Below, in pieces: positions 46,161 through 54,456 of a stretch of DNA of 64,000 nucleotides. Under the pieces are notes generated by a model, which had not been told where the DNA came from, did no database searches, and saw only the letters and a list, made by a program, of their open reading frames with translations. The translations under genes and the position numbers were made by a program. Numbering within the stretch: the stretch's first letter is position 1; the number at the start of each line of letters is the position of its first letter. Source of the stretch: Candidatus Zixiibacteriota bacterium (GTDB lineage Bacteria; Zixibacteria; MSB-5A5; GN15; FEB-12); contig JAJRSF010000063.1 in the NCBI GenBank assembly GCA_024278935.1, positions 1 to 64,000 of the forward strand. The letters run 5' to 3'.

Positions 46161-47435
46161 ATGAAATTTCTTACATTTTTATTTTTATTTGTACTTTGTT
46201 CAGTACAATTACAAGCAGCCACAATTTTAGTACCATCTGAACAACCAACAATCCAAGCAGGAATTGACGTTGCATCAGAAGGTGATACGGTACTTGTAGC
46301 ACCGGGAGGAATATATTCTGGTGATGGTAACAGAGATTTAACATTTAATGGTGTTAATCTTGTCTTAAAAAGTGCCTCTGAATATAGTTTAGTAAGGATA
46401 AGTTGTGGGGGGAACTCTTTAAATCCTCATATTTTCGTAGAGCTCACAGCCAGTGAGGATTCAACTTCTATGATTAAAGGATTTTCTATTCAAGGAGCAT
46501 ATGCTAGTGGGGGATCTAAAGGGGCTATAACTTTTAATGGTGGAGTAGCAAATATAGAAAGTTGTTGGATTGAGAATAATTCTGCAAACGGTATATCCTC
46601 TTTTGTTAGTGGAACTGAAAGTCGAATATTATATTGTAAAATAAATAAAAATAGAACAGGTATATATAGCAATCAAACTAATTTAGTTGTTGATATTTGC
46701 GAAATTAATAGTAATGAATTTAATGGTATTGAGTATGATGCGAATATAAAAATATCTAACTCAATAATAGCTCGTAACCTTGGTACGGGGATTAAGCATG
46801 CTAATGGTACAGGGGCACAATTTGAGATTGATCATTGTACGATAGTTTATAACAATCTAGGTATGATTTATGAATATATCCCTCCAATGCCTGGTGGAAA
46901 GGAATTCAGCCAACAACTATATACAACAACAATTAGTAACTCTATCGTTGCTTTTAATACAGATGGTGGAATATTTAATAATTTTTTTGGAGATACTCAT
47001 TATAATTCTGTTTTTTGTAATGTCTTTGGTAATGGTAACTATAATTGGCAAAACGATAAATATACGCATGGTGATGAGTTTGGCAATTTGTCTTTAGACC
47101 CTATCTTTTGTTATAAGTTGACAGATAACTTTAACTTGCAAGATCATTCTCCATGTGCCGCAATTAATAATGCAAGTGGATCTACCATTGGCCTTTTTGA
47201 TACTGGTTGTGGATGTTGTATCGGAATGAGAGGGAATGTTGATGGGGACCCTAATGACCAGGTAGATATCTCCGATCTCGTTTTGATGGTTGATTGTATT
47301 TTTGCCGATTGTGTTCAAGCATGTCATGAGGAACTTGATATGAATGCTTCTGGTGCTGAAGATATTTCTGATTTAGTATTTATTGTAGACTTTATTTTCT
47401 TAGGTGGACCAGAGCCTTTACCTTGTTATGAATAA
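46161..47435 (+). CDS. Secreted right-handed beta-helix protein with dockerin-like C-terminus, paralogue
   Basis: A 424-residue paralogue of the preceding gene. Signal peptide MKFLTFLFLFVLCSVQLQA, the same PSEQPTIQAGI and EGDTVLVAPGG start, different central rungs, a shared FGNGNYNWQNDKY block near 290-302, and the same two-repeat dockerin-like tail (VDISDLVLMVDCIF, DISDLVFIVDFIF) closed by GGPEPLPC. N- and C-terminal DNA is much more alike than the middle, as expected from duplication followed by shuffling or gene conversion. GGAGAG upstream supports the ATG. Function on the surface is unknown; no cohesin-like partner is visible here. Confidence 0.85.
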   Translation: MKFLTFLFLFVLCSVQLQAATILVPSEQPTIQAGIDVASEGDTVLVAPGGIYSGDGNRDLTFNGVNLVLKSASEYSLVRISCGGNSLNPHIFVELTASEDSTSMIKGFSIQGAYASGGSKGAITFNGGVANIESCWIENNSANGISSFVSGTESRILYCKINKNRTGIYSNQTNLVVDICEINSNEFNGIEYDANIKISNSIIARNLGTGIKHANGTGAQFEIDHCTIVYNNLGMIYEYIPPMPGGKEFSQQLYTTTISNSIVAFNTDGGIFNNFFGDTHYNSVFCNVFGNGNYNWQNDKYTHGDEFGNLSLDPIFCYKLTDNFNLQDHSPCAAINNASGSTIGLFDTGCGCCIGMRGNVDGDPNDQVDISDLVLMVDCIFADCVQACHEELDMNASGAEDISDLVFIVDFIFLGGPEPLPCYE

Positions 47436-47486
47436 ATTTATGGTCAAATTGTTAAATATTACTCTTGTAATATCTCTGAACTGTTA

Positions 47487-47515
47487 TTGACCAAATCAAT
47501 ATAATTGCCTACATT
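47487..47515 (+). promoter_or_regulatory. Probable promoter of glyA
   Basis: TTGACC at 47487-47492, a 17-base spacer and TACATT at 47510-47515. Spacer sequence and boxes are strongly like the promoter at 53072-53099. Confidence 0.55.
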
Positions 47516-47550
47516 CGCTCTAGATAATTAAACTATTTGGAGTGTGTAAA

Positions 47551-48804
47551 ATGTCATATTTAAAAAAATTAGACCCAGAAATATATAAAGCAATTTCCCA
47601 AGAAACTAATCGTCAAACCACCAAACTAGAGTTGATTGCATCTGAGAACTTTACATCGGAAGCAGTTATGGAAGCTGCCGGTGGAGTGATGACCAACAAG
47701 TATGCCGAGGGGTATCCCGGCAAACGGTATTACGGCGGATGTGAGTTTGTTGATATTGCCGAAGATATTGCCCGTGATCGGTTGAAGCAAATTTTCGGTT
47801 GCGACCATGCCAACGTGCAACCTCATTCCGGTTCGCAGGCAAATATGGCGGCGTATTTTACAGTGCTGAACCCGGGCGATAAAGTGATGGGGCTAGACCT
47901 TTCCCATGGTGGGCATCTGACGCATGGACATCCGATAAATTTTTCTGGGAAGCTTTACGAATTTGAAGGCTACCAAGTTGACCCTGAAACTGAAACTATC
48001 GACTATGATAAACTTATAGACCAAGCGAAAAAATTCAGACCGAAAATGATTGTCGCAGGGGCATCGGCGTATCCTCGTTTTTGGGACTTTGAAAAAATTA
48101 GAGAAGCGTGCGATGCGGTTGGTGCAATTATGATGGTTGACATCGCTCATATCGCAGGGCTTGTTGCCGCAGGACTTCATCCTTCGCCAGTTCCTTATGC
48201 TGATTTTGTTACATCGACGACGCATAAGACTCTTCGGGGCCCTCGCGGTGGAGTGGTAATGTGTAAGGAGCAGTATGCTGCTGACCTTGACCGTACCGTG
48301 ATGCCGGGGATTCAAGGCGGACCTCTTATGCATATTATCGCTGCCAAGGCGGTCGCATTTAAAGAAGCCCTTACCGATGAATTTAAAACGTACCAACAAC
48401 AGGTAATCAAAAATGCCAAGACTCTTTGCGAAGCGTTGATTGCCAAAAACCATAAACTTGTCTCGGGTGGAACTGATACACATCTGATGTTAGTTTCGTT
48501 TTTGGATGTTAAAAATGTTTCGGGTAAAAAAGTTGAGATTGCTTTAGACAAAGCAGGCATGACGGTAAATAAAAATACGGTTCCATTTGATACAGCTAAA
48601 CCATTTATCACATCGGGGATTCGTATCGGTACTCCTGCGATAACGACTCGTGGAATGAAAGAGGCAGAGATGGAAATTATCGCTGACTTAATCGACAGAG
48701 CAATACAGAACCGTAAAGATGATGATGCACTTGCGAAGATTTCTGCCGAAGTTTCAATGCTCTGTGAAAAGTTTCCGCTTTACGCAGAAAGACAAGAGGG
48801 CTAG
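47551..48804 (+). CDS. glyA: Serine hydroxymethyltransferase
   Basis: PLP enzyme making glycine and 5,10-methylene-tetrahydrofolate from serine. The 417-residue protein has [47 protein letters not shown], the [12 protein letters not shown] stretch and the PLP lysine in [12 protein letters not shown] (about residue 228). ATG at 47551 is chosen because GGAG lies eight bases upstream; a GTG nine bases earlier would be within that site. It is followed after 3 bases by the MTH1187-family gene. Confidence 0.97.
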   Translation: MSYLKKLDPEIYKAISQETNRQTTKLELIASENFTSEAVMEAAGGVMTNKYAEGYPGKRYYGGCEFVDIAEDIARDRLKQIFGCDHANVQPHSGSQANMAAYFTVLNPGDKVMGLDLSHGGHLTHGHPINFSGKLYEFEGYQVDPETETIDYDKLIDQAKKFRPKMIVAGASAYPRFWDFEKIREACDAVGAIMMVDIAHIAGLVAAGLHPSPVPYADFVTSTTHKTLRGPRGGVVMCKEQYAADLDRTVMPGIQGGPLMHIIAAKAVAFKEALTDEFKTYQQQVIKNAKTLCEALIAKNHKLVSGGTDTHLMLVSFLDVKNVSGKKVEIALDKAGMTVNKNTVPFDTAKPFITSGIRIGTPAITTRGMKEAEMEIIADLIDRAIQNRKDDDALAKISAEVSMLCEKFPLYAERQEG

Positions 48805-48807
48805 GCG

Positions 48808-49125
48808 ATGCTTTTTCAACTGACAATGTTTCCAAGTGGTTCCAAACGGAAGTCAGCATCGGTTTCCGAACATGTAGCCAAAGTGATTAACATAATTGAT
48901 AAATCAGGTTTGACCTATAAACTGACACCGATGGCGACATGTATCGAGGGGGAGTGGAACGAGGTGATGGCGGTGATTAACAAGGCACGGCTGATGCTTC
49001 GCAGGCAGGGGCATGAACGGATTTATATTTCGATAACGATTGATGACCGCAAGGGCGTGAAAAAACAGATGAGCGGTAAGGTCGATTCTATCGAGAAAAA
49101 ACTTGGTCGGGAAGTTAAGAAATAA
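48808..49125 (+). CDS. MTH1187 family thiamine-binding protein
   Basis: A 105-residue protein with the MTH1187/YkoF fold: a ferredoxin-like strand-helix pattern starting LFQLTMFPSG, with YKLTPMATCIEGEWNEVMAVI near residues 36-58 and RRQGHERIYISITIDDRK. Family members bind thiamine derivatives or act in one-carbon/cofactor metabolism; the precise role is unclear. Co-transcription with glyA is very likely (3-base gap). No TPP riboswitch precedes it. Confidence 0.82.
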   Translation: MLFQLTMFPSGSKRKSASVSEHVAKVINIIDKSGLTYKLTPMATCIEGEWNEVMAVINKARLMLRRQGHERIYISITIDDRKGVKKQMSGKVDSIEKKLGREVKK

Positions 49126-49134
49126 GGCTATTTT

Positions 49135-49163
49135 GTAGGTCAGAACCCTTTAGTGGTTCTGAC
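49135..49163 (+). repeat. Dispersed GTAGGKC hairpin element, type II, short form
   Basis: GTAGGTCAGAACC and GGTTCTGAC around CTTTAGT. It lies between glyA-MTH1187 and the TPR gene. Confidence 0.7.
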
Positions 49164-49177
49164 AAGGAAAAAAATGT

Positions 49178-50122
49178 ATGGCAAAAAATAAAAACAATTC
49201 ACATAAAGCTACACCCAAAAAAGTAATCTTAGGAAAACCAACAAGTTTTTGGAAAAAAAAGTGGGTATGGCTAGTTGTTATTTTTACATTTCTTGGTGGA
49301 TGGGCAAGTATAATTACTATAAAAGGTTGTTTTGAAGATGATCCTCCAACAACTACCAATAAACACAGCACATTAAATTTACCATTAATAGAGTCAATGC
49401 TTAATAGCAATTTGTTTGATACTGTTAAAGTTATTGGAGTAACAAAGTTGTCAGATAGAGATAGTATCTTCAATGAGGGGCAAAGAAATTTAGAAAAAGG
49501 AAATTCTGATTTAGCTTTTGTTGATTTTAACAAAGTTTTAGTTTTAGATACTATTCAGAATCATTTATCCGATTTATTGTATGTATATGCTTGTCTTGGA
49601 GCAAAGAGAGTTTATAGCAGTCCTATAGATACTTCAATGTATTATTACAAAGAAGCAATTAAATATTTACAAGAAAATGATAGTTTAATCTATGAATGCT
49701 ATTTATATAACTATATGGGACTTACATTTGGGCATCATAAAATGTATGATTCAGCAACATATTATTTAAATAAAGCAGAAAGAATTACTTCTGATAATGG
49801 ATATATAGATGTTAGAGCGAATATTAAAGGCAATTTAGGAATGTTGTACTTTTTGAATGAAAATTATAGAGATTCAAAAATTGCATTTGAGGAAACTCTA
49901 CCAATATACCGTAGTGAAAAAGATTCATTAAATATGCAAAAAACACTTGAGCAATTAAGCGATGTCTTAATCAAATTAGAATCTTATATAGAAGCTCAAA
50001 TTAAATTAAAAGAAGCAATGCAAATAGCTGTGTTTTTAGGGGATGAGGCTGATCAAGCTAGACTATACCTAAAATTAGTAGAACTTAAGAAAATTCCAGT
50101 GAAGATTAATTTTTCAAAATGA
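49178..50122 (+). CDS. TPR-repeat protein with one membrane segment
   Basis: A 314-residue protein. A basic N-terminus is followed by one hydrophobic segment (WVWLVVIFTFLGGWASI near 28-44), then about five TPR-like helix pairs (for example YNYMGLTFGHHKMYDSATYYLNKAE and GNLGMLYFLNENYRDSKIAFEE). The TPR part is probably extracytoplasmic. It may scaffold a protein complex; no partner can be named. Codon use is more AT-rich than in its neighbours. nrdR follows 13 bases downstream. Confidence 0.75.
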   Translation: MAKNKNNSHKATPKKVILGKPTSFWKKKWVWLVVIFTFLGGWASIITIKGCFEDDPPTTTNKHSTLNLPLIESMLNSNLFDTVKVIGVTKLSDRDSIFNEGQRNLEKGNSDLAFVDFNKVLVLDTIQNHLSDLLYVYACLGAKRVYSSPIDTSMYYYKEAIKYLQENDSLIYECYLYNYMGLTFGHHKMYDSATYYLNKAERITSDNGYIDVRANIKGNLGMLYFLNENYRDSKIAFEETLPIYRSEKDSLNMQKTLEQLSDVLIKLESYIEAQIKLKEAMQIAVFLGDEADQARLYLKLVELKKIPVKINFSK

Positions 50123-50135
50123 TTAGAGTTAAAAA

Positions 50136-50585
50136 ATGAAATGCCCGAAGTGTGGACATGGTGAAGATAAGGTAGTCGATTCGAGGCCATCGCAAGATAA
50201 TGCTGCTATCAGGCGTCGTCGTGAATGTCTCAAATGCAAAGAACGGTTTACGACCTACGAGTATGTTGAGCAGGGAACTCTGACAGTAACAAAGTCGGAT
50301 GACAGGCGGGAGCCATATGATAAATACAAACTACTCTATGGTATTAAACTGGCATGCAACAAACGGCCTGTCACGCCAAAAGAGATAGAGGCTATGGCAT
50401 CGGAAATTGAATTGCAAATCAAAAGTAAAAATAAGAATGAGATTTCATCACATGAGATTGGTGAGATGGTCATGAAAAAACTTCGTCCGATTGATGAAAT
50501 TGCCTATGTACGGTTTGCGTCGGTTTATCGGAAATTTAAAGATAAAGAAGAATTTCTCGAAGAGATGAAGAAGCTTTTGGAGTAG
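50136..50585 (+). CDS. nrdR: Transcriptional repressor NrdR
   Basis: A 149-residue protein: zinc ribbon CPKCGHGEDKVVDSRP...CLKC with four cysteines, then an ATP-cone domain (VTKSDDRREPYDKYKLLYGI). NrdR senses ATP/dATP and represses ribonucleotide reductase genes. Signature residues and length are normal. Its target nrd genes are not in the window and I did not find the paired NrdR boxes here. It follows the TPR gene. Confidence 0.97.
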   Translation: MKCPKCGHGEDKVVDSRPSQDNAAIRRRRECLKCKERFTTYEYVEQGTLTVTKSDDRREPYDKYKLLYGIKLACNKRPVTPKEIEAMASEIELQIKSKNKNEISSHEIGEMVMKKLRPIDEIAYVRFASVYRKFKDKEEFLEEMKKLLE

Positions 50586-50617
50586 CAGCCTGAAGGCTGT
50601 TATTACTTGCCTTATTT

Positions 50618-50668
50618 GTCGGGTTCTGAATCAACCTGTTGGTTGCTTTTTTGAACGGCGACCTACTA
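50618..50668 (-). repeat. Dispersed GTAGGKC element, type III
   Basis: Starts TGTCGGGTTCTGAATC and ends GAACGGCGACCTAC, with a CAACC/GGTTG inverted pair inside. Confidence 0.6.
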
Positions 50669-50836
50669 TGCTGAATGGACTTTCACAAATGAAGATTTAT
50701 ACCAATTTTAATTTTATCAAGCATCACAATTTTGCTACAAACTCTCCCCTGTTTCAAACCGCTTCTCTTACTATGAACAACTTATTATTGAAAGAAAATT
50801 TGAGATGCACAAAATCGCTACAATAAATATTAGCAA

Positions 50837-50880
50837 AAATGGCTTACGCCATTTTTTAGAACAAAGCCATTTCGTTGTAA
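50837..50880. repeat. AATGGCTT/AGCCATT dispersed element
   Basis: AAATGGCTTACGCCATTTTT followed by AAAGCCATTTC. The copy at 39945-39984 has AAATGGCTTTAAGCCATTTTT and AAAGCCATTTC. Both start with a hairpin. Confidence 0.6.
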
Positions 50881-50959
50881 GAGCCATTGACTCTTTTCCT
50901 TATCACGTAAGAAGTAAGAAAAATTGACTTTTAAAAGATGTTTTATATGCGAAACGAAC

Positions 50960-51075
50960 CCATTTTAGAAATGATAAAAAAACTTAAATTTGAGAAAACG
51001 AACCCAATTTGCTATAACTCTAAGAATGTGATGAAATTATAAAGAAAAATTCGTTCACAAGATTGTTGATAACTC
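50960..51075 (-). repeat. About 110-bp dispersed repeat, copy 2
   Basis: On the minus strand it starts AGTTATCAACA and continues through TTGGGTTCGTTTT, aligning with the plus strand at 17000-17115. A second ATGGGTTCGTTT lies at its far end. Confidence 0.5.
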
Positions 51076-51154
51076 TAGAAAATAGTATTAAAACATTTCT
51101 GTACTGGATTCCGTGTCAAGCACGGAAAGGAGTTCAAAAGAAAACCAATGGTTT

Positions 51155-51184
51155 AGCAGAACCGCTAAAAGGTTCTGCCCTACG
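51155..51184 (-). repeat. Dispersed GTAGGKC hairpin element, type II, short form
   Basis: Minus strand: GTAGGGCAGAACC, loop TTTTAGC, GGTTCTGC. Matches the copy at 49135 in reverse orientation. Confidence 0.7.
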
Positions 51185-51208
51185 AATTCTACTTAGTTTA
51201 TAAAAGTA

Positions 51209-51229
51209 GGGGTGTTTCGTGAAACGCCC
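51209..51229. terminator. Terminator-like hairpin
   Basis: GGGTGTTTC and GAAACGCCC around GT with T-rich tails on both sides. It is placed to end the minus-strand gene at 51256-51930. Confidence 0.5.
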
Positions 51230-51255
51230 GTTTTAGTTTTATTAGAAATCTATAA

Positions 51256-51930
51256 TCAATCTATTGGGAGAGGGAAGATGACGCCGATTGCGTAGCTGTT
51301 GAAGCGGGCGGTTTGTCCTACTTTGGTCACGCCAACACTCGGTTCAAAATTTAAGGTATGATGTAAATTTAAGACATGATCATAAGTGAACTCAAACGAC
51401 AACCCCCAACTCGGCGTGAAGAATAAATCGGTGCCGATAATACCACGCCATCCGACTCGCAGTTGTGTTTGGTTATCTTCGGCGAGGGGGTCTTCATCAA
51501 GAAAATTATCTCTGACTTCTAAAAGTGTTTGCGTATTAAAAAGGTAAAGTCCACCGGCGATACCAACTTTGGGACGGAAAAAAGAATTTTTACTATCAGA
51601 ACCAAGCATCGTTCCTACATGCAGAGCAACAGAGTATTCTGAAATTTTTTCGGTGGCATCGAGAAAAAAGAATCCATCGCTGAGCAAGACATCTCTTTCG
51701 GTCTCTTTAAAAAACGAGCCGCTTAAATCAGCAAAACCAGACAGAGCTTTAAAGGCATTCATATGCGAAATGATTCTGATATTTCCATAAAAGCCATTAT
51801 CGGTGTATTTGTTAAATGTCCCTTGTGGGAAAGTCATGCCTGTGTGTATCGACCATTCATGCATCGGTTCAGCTTGAGATTGTGATGATACTGCAAAGCA
51901 AAGTAAAAGTAATATGCACAATTTTTTCAT
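51256..51930 (-). CDS. Hypothetical outer-membrane beta-barrel protein
   Basis: 224 residues from the ATG at 51930, which gives a clean signal peptide (MKKLCILLLLCFAVSSQSQA) and has AGGA nine bases upstream; a longer frame adds 35 non-hydrophobic residues. The mature part shows barrel strands (GRNxx-like: ALHVGTMLG, VGIAGGLYLF, SWGLSFEFTYDH) and ends IGVIFPLPID. It may be an OmpA-like or opacity-type barrel. No function assigned. Confidence 0.62.
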   Translation of the reverse strand: MKKLCILLLLCFAVSSQSQAEPMHEWSIHTGMTFPQGTFNKYTDNGFYGNIRIISHMNAFKALSGFADLSGSFFKETERDVLLSDGFFFLDATEKISEYSVALHVGTMLGSDSKNSFFRPKVGIAGGLYLFNTQTLLEVRDNFLDEDPLAEDNQTQLRVGWRGIIGTDLFFTPSWGLSFEFTYDHVLNLHHTLNFEPSVGVTKVGQTARFNSYAIGVIFPLPID

Positions 51931-52019
51931 TTTAAAATTCCTATTTGAATTTAATTCCTGAGATGTTTTAATATACGGAAAAGAAGAAGATTTGTTATTT
52001 GTTTTTATCAAAAGAAATA

Positions 52020-52086
52020 TTGTCGGGTTTCTCACAATTATATTTTATTGAATCAGCCTGCAGGCTGTTGGAACGCCGACCTACGG
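52020..52086 (-). repeat. Dispersed GTAGGKC element, type III
   Basis: Starts TGTCGGGTTTCTC, contains CAGCCTGCAGGCTG (a perfect palindrome) and ends GGAACGCCGACCTACG. Confidence 0.65.
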
Positions 52087-52152
52087 AGGGGATTGAGCAT
52101 ACTTCGACTCCGCTCACAGCTTGCAAGCTGTTCAGTATGACTTCTATTATAT

Positions 52153-52182
52153 CAAGTCAAGTCTCAGGAAGACCTGACCTAC
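52153..52182 (-). repeat. Dispersed GTAGGKC hairpin element, type I
   Basis: Minus strand GTAGGTCAGGTCTTCCTGAGACTTGAC: same arms as the copies at 16820 and 40871, with a changed loop and one G-U pair. Confidence 0.65.
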
Positions 52183-52255
52183 GCTGTTTTAAGGGTAGGA
52201 CAATAATATTTTTATCATTTGACAAAAGCTTACTTTTTTCTGACATTTGTATCCT

Positions 52256-53005
52256 ATGACTGAACAAGAACACGACAGATTAAAAGACGGGATTCTCAAA
52301 GAGAACAACTCTATGCCGTTTTTGCACCACTTAGAAGAGTTGAGATGGCGATTGATTAAATCGGTTCTCTCGGTGATTATCTGTGCCTTTGTTGCGTTCA
52401 ATTTTGCCGAGTATCTCATTATCTTTATCAGACGACCGCTTGGTGATATCCAGCTCTATAATATTGCAGTGACCGGGACATTTTATGCTTATATAAAAGT
52501 TTCTCTTATAACCGGTCTACTTGTAGCTCTTCCGTATGTATTTTATCAGCTCTGGTCATTTATTGCTCCCGGGTTATATAAAAAAGAACGGCTGATGATT
52601 ATTCCGTTGGTGCTGATTTCAACGATGCTCTTTTTAGTCGGGGCAGGTTTTTGTTTTGAATTTGTACTGCCTGTCTCATTTGATTTATTAATCGGGTTCG
52701 GCGGTGGTCAGATTGAAAATACGATTACAATCGGCAGTTATATAAGTTTTGTCGGGTTGCTTCTTATGGCTTTTGGCTTCGGCTTTCAGATGCCTCTGTT
52801 AAGTTACTTCTTAGCTAAAATAGGCGTTATAAACGCCCGGATGTTGTCAAAAGGTCGCAGATACGCGATTGTTATTATTCTGGTTGTCGGGGCAATTATC
52901 ACTCCTCCTGATGTATTTACCCAGTTTATGCTGGCAGGACCACTATATATTCTTTATGAAGTCTCTATCATAATAGTCAGAATTACACAAAGAGATAAGA
53001 AATAA
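52256..53005 (+). CDS. tatC: Twin-arginine translocase subunit TatC
   Basis: A 249-residue protein with six membrane segments. FLHHLEELRWRLI at about 22-34 is the family start; FYAYIKVSLITG, YQLWSFIAPGLYKKER near 97-112, the FGFGFQMPLLSYF segment and ITPPDVFTQFMLAGPL near 215-230 follow. TatC receives twin-arginine signal peptides and works with TatA/B, which are not in this window. ATG at 52256 (MTEQEHDRL) is preferred over an upstream TTG. Isolated tatC is common in this group. Confidence 0.95.
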   Translation: MTEQEHDRLKDGILKENNSMPFLHHLEELRWRLIKSVLSVIICAFVAFNFAEYLIIFIRRPLGDIQLYNIAVTGTFYAYIKVSLITGLLVALPYVFYQLWSFIAPGLYKKERLMIIPLVLISTMLFLVGAGFCFEFVLPVSFDLLIGFGGGQIENTITIGSYISFVGLLLMAFGFGFQMPLLSYFLAKIGVINARMLSKGRRYAIVIILVVGAIITPPDVFTQFMLAGPLYILYEVSIIIVRITQRDKK

Positions 53006-53071
53006 AGAGTTAATAGCTCAATTTGTGTTATTTCAACTAATATTCTTTCAACAACTTACTCTGAGTATATG

Positions 53072-53099
53072 TTGACAAAATCGAAATAATTGATACATT
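53072..53099 (+). promoter_or_regulatory. Probable promoter of the DUF512-der operon
   Basis: Perfect TTGACA at 53072-53077, a 16-base spacer and TACATT at 53094-53099. The whole element aligns with the glyA promoter. Confidence 0.55.
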
Positions 53100-53172
53100 A
53101 GGGGACTCAAAAAGAGTAATGGTATTACTGTAAGAGTATTGCTATATCAATTATTAAGAACGTAAGGTTAGT

Positions 53173-54456
53173 ATGAAAATTTCAGCAGTAGAACCGGATT
53201 CACCACTATTTGGATATGTCCGTCCGGGCTACACAGTTAAATCAGTCAACGGGAAAGAGATTTTAGACTCAATTGATTTCCGTTTTAAGACTACCGATGA
53301 ACAGGTCTCTATTGTATTCGCCGATCCAAAAGGGGAAGAGATAGCTTTTGACTTTGAAGCATTTTATGCTGATGATTTAGGGCTGACTTTGGATGACGGC
53401 AAAATTAAAGTTTGTCGCAATAGCTGTATTTTCTGTTTTGTGCATCAACAACCAAAAGGGATGCGCAAAGGGTTGTATATCAAAGATGAGGATTACCGTC
53501 TTTCGTTTACTCATGGAAATTTTGTGACTCTTTCAAATACAACGCAGGAAGATCTAGACCGAATTATTGAACAACGCTTGTCGCCGATTTATATTTCGGT
53601 GCATGCATCAGACGATACCCTTCGTCGGTGTATGCTTAAAAATGAAAAGCTTGCTCCAATCATTCCGACTATAAAATATTTGACTGACAATGGAATTGCG
53701 GTGCATACGCAAGTAGTGCTTTGCCCCGGCGTGAACGATGGCAAGTATTTGGAAAAAACTATCGACCAGCTTTCGGAGCTTTGTCCAAATGTTGAAACGC
53801 TGGCGGTTGTGCCTGTTGGGTTAACAAAGTATCGGGACCATCTTCCGAATTTACGAAATTACCGAGCCGATGAAGCTGCCGAGATAATTGATTTTATTGA
53901 GAAGAAACAAAAAGAAAATTTAAAGACGCTTGGTACACGATTTGTCTGGGCATCCGATGAGTTTTATATAGAGGCAAAACGATCACTTCCGCCACTGCAT
54001 ACCTATGAAGATATGTCGCAGTTTGAAAATGGTATCGGCATGGTGCGTGAGTTTATAACAATGTTTAATTACCGTAAAGCAAAATTGAAATCATTGAAAT
54101 CTGATAAGCGGGTTCTCTTCTTAACGGGACATTCCGCATATCCATTTTTATCAAAAGAGGTTTTGCCATATATCCAAAATGAGCTAAAATTGAAACTTGA
54201 AATTGTCCCTGTTGAAAATCAGTTTTGGGGCAAGATGGTCACAGTCTCCGGTTTGTTGACCGGGCAGGATATGCTGAGGCAGGCACGGATTCGTCATGCA
54301 GAGTTTGATACTGTTGTGCTTCCGCCGAACTGTATTAATAACGATGATCTCTTTTTGGATAATTTATCTTTAGCACAATTTAAGACAGCTTTGAATAAAG
54401 AAGTTGTTATCGGGCAGTATAATTTAGCAGAAACATTAAAAGAGGTGTTCAATTGA
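53173..54456 (+). CDS. DUF512 radical-SAM-like protein with N-terminal PDZ domain
   Basis: A 427-residue cytosolic protein. Residues about 1-60 resemble a PDZ-like domain (VEPDSPLFGYVRPGYTVKSVNG). The motif CRNSCIFCFVHQQPKGMR holds CxxxCxxC, the cysteine pattern of radical SAM [4Fe-4S] proteins. DUF512 follows (VAVVPVGLTKYR, ASDEFYI). The reaction is unknown. It overlaps the start of der by 4 bases, an arrangement that is common in many phyla. It is preceded by a good promoter. Confidence 0.88.
   Translation: MKISAVEPDSPLFGYVRPGYTVKSVNGKEILDSIDFRFKTTDEQVSIVFADPKGEEIAFDFEAFYADDLGLTLDDGKIKVCRNSCIFCFVHQQPKGMRKGLYIKDEDYRLSFTHGNFVTLSNTTQEDLDRIIEQRLSPIYISVHASDDTLRRCMLKNEKLAPIIPTIKYLTDNGIAVHTQVVLCPGVNDGKYLEKTIDQLSELCPNVETLAVVPVGLTKYRDHLPNLRNYRADEAAEIIDFIEKKQKENLKTLGTRFVWASDEFYIEAKRSLPPLHTYEDMSQFENGIGMVREFITMFNYRKAKLKSLKSDKRVLFLTGHSAYPFLSKEVLPYIQNELKLKLEIVPVENQFWGKMVTVSGLLTGQDMLRQARIRHAEFDTVVLPPNCINNDDLFLDNLSLAQFKTALNKEVVIGQYNLAETLKEVFN

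Larger units (their letters stand above)
50586..51255. other. 670-bp gene-free spacer with many repeats
   Basis: No gene supported. In order: a hairpin CAGCCT/AGGCTG right after nrdR, a type III GTAGGKC element (50618-50668), an AATGGCTT/AAAGCCATTT element (50837-50880), the second copy of the 110-bp repeat (about 50960-51075, minus orientation), a type II hairpin (51155-51184), and a terminator-like hairpin (51209-51229). Confidence 0.65.
51931..52255. other. 325-bp divergent spacer with repeats
   Basis: Between the minus-strand barrel gene and tatC. It has a type III element (52020-52086), a segment 'acttcgactccgctcac' near 52100 of a commonly dispersed repeat type, and a type I element (52153-52182). 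No clear promoter. Confidence 0.55.

Noticed and set aside
48808-49125. TPP riboswitch before the thiamine-binding family gene
   Set aside because: There are only 3 bases between glyA and this gene, and no THI-box pattern nearby.
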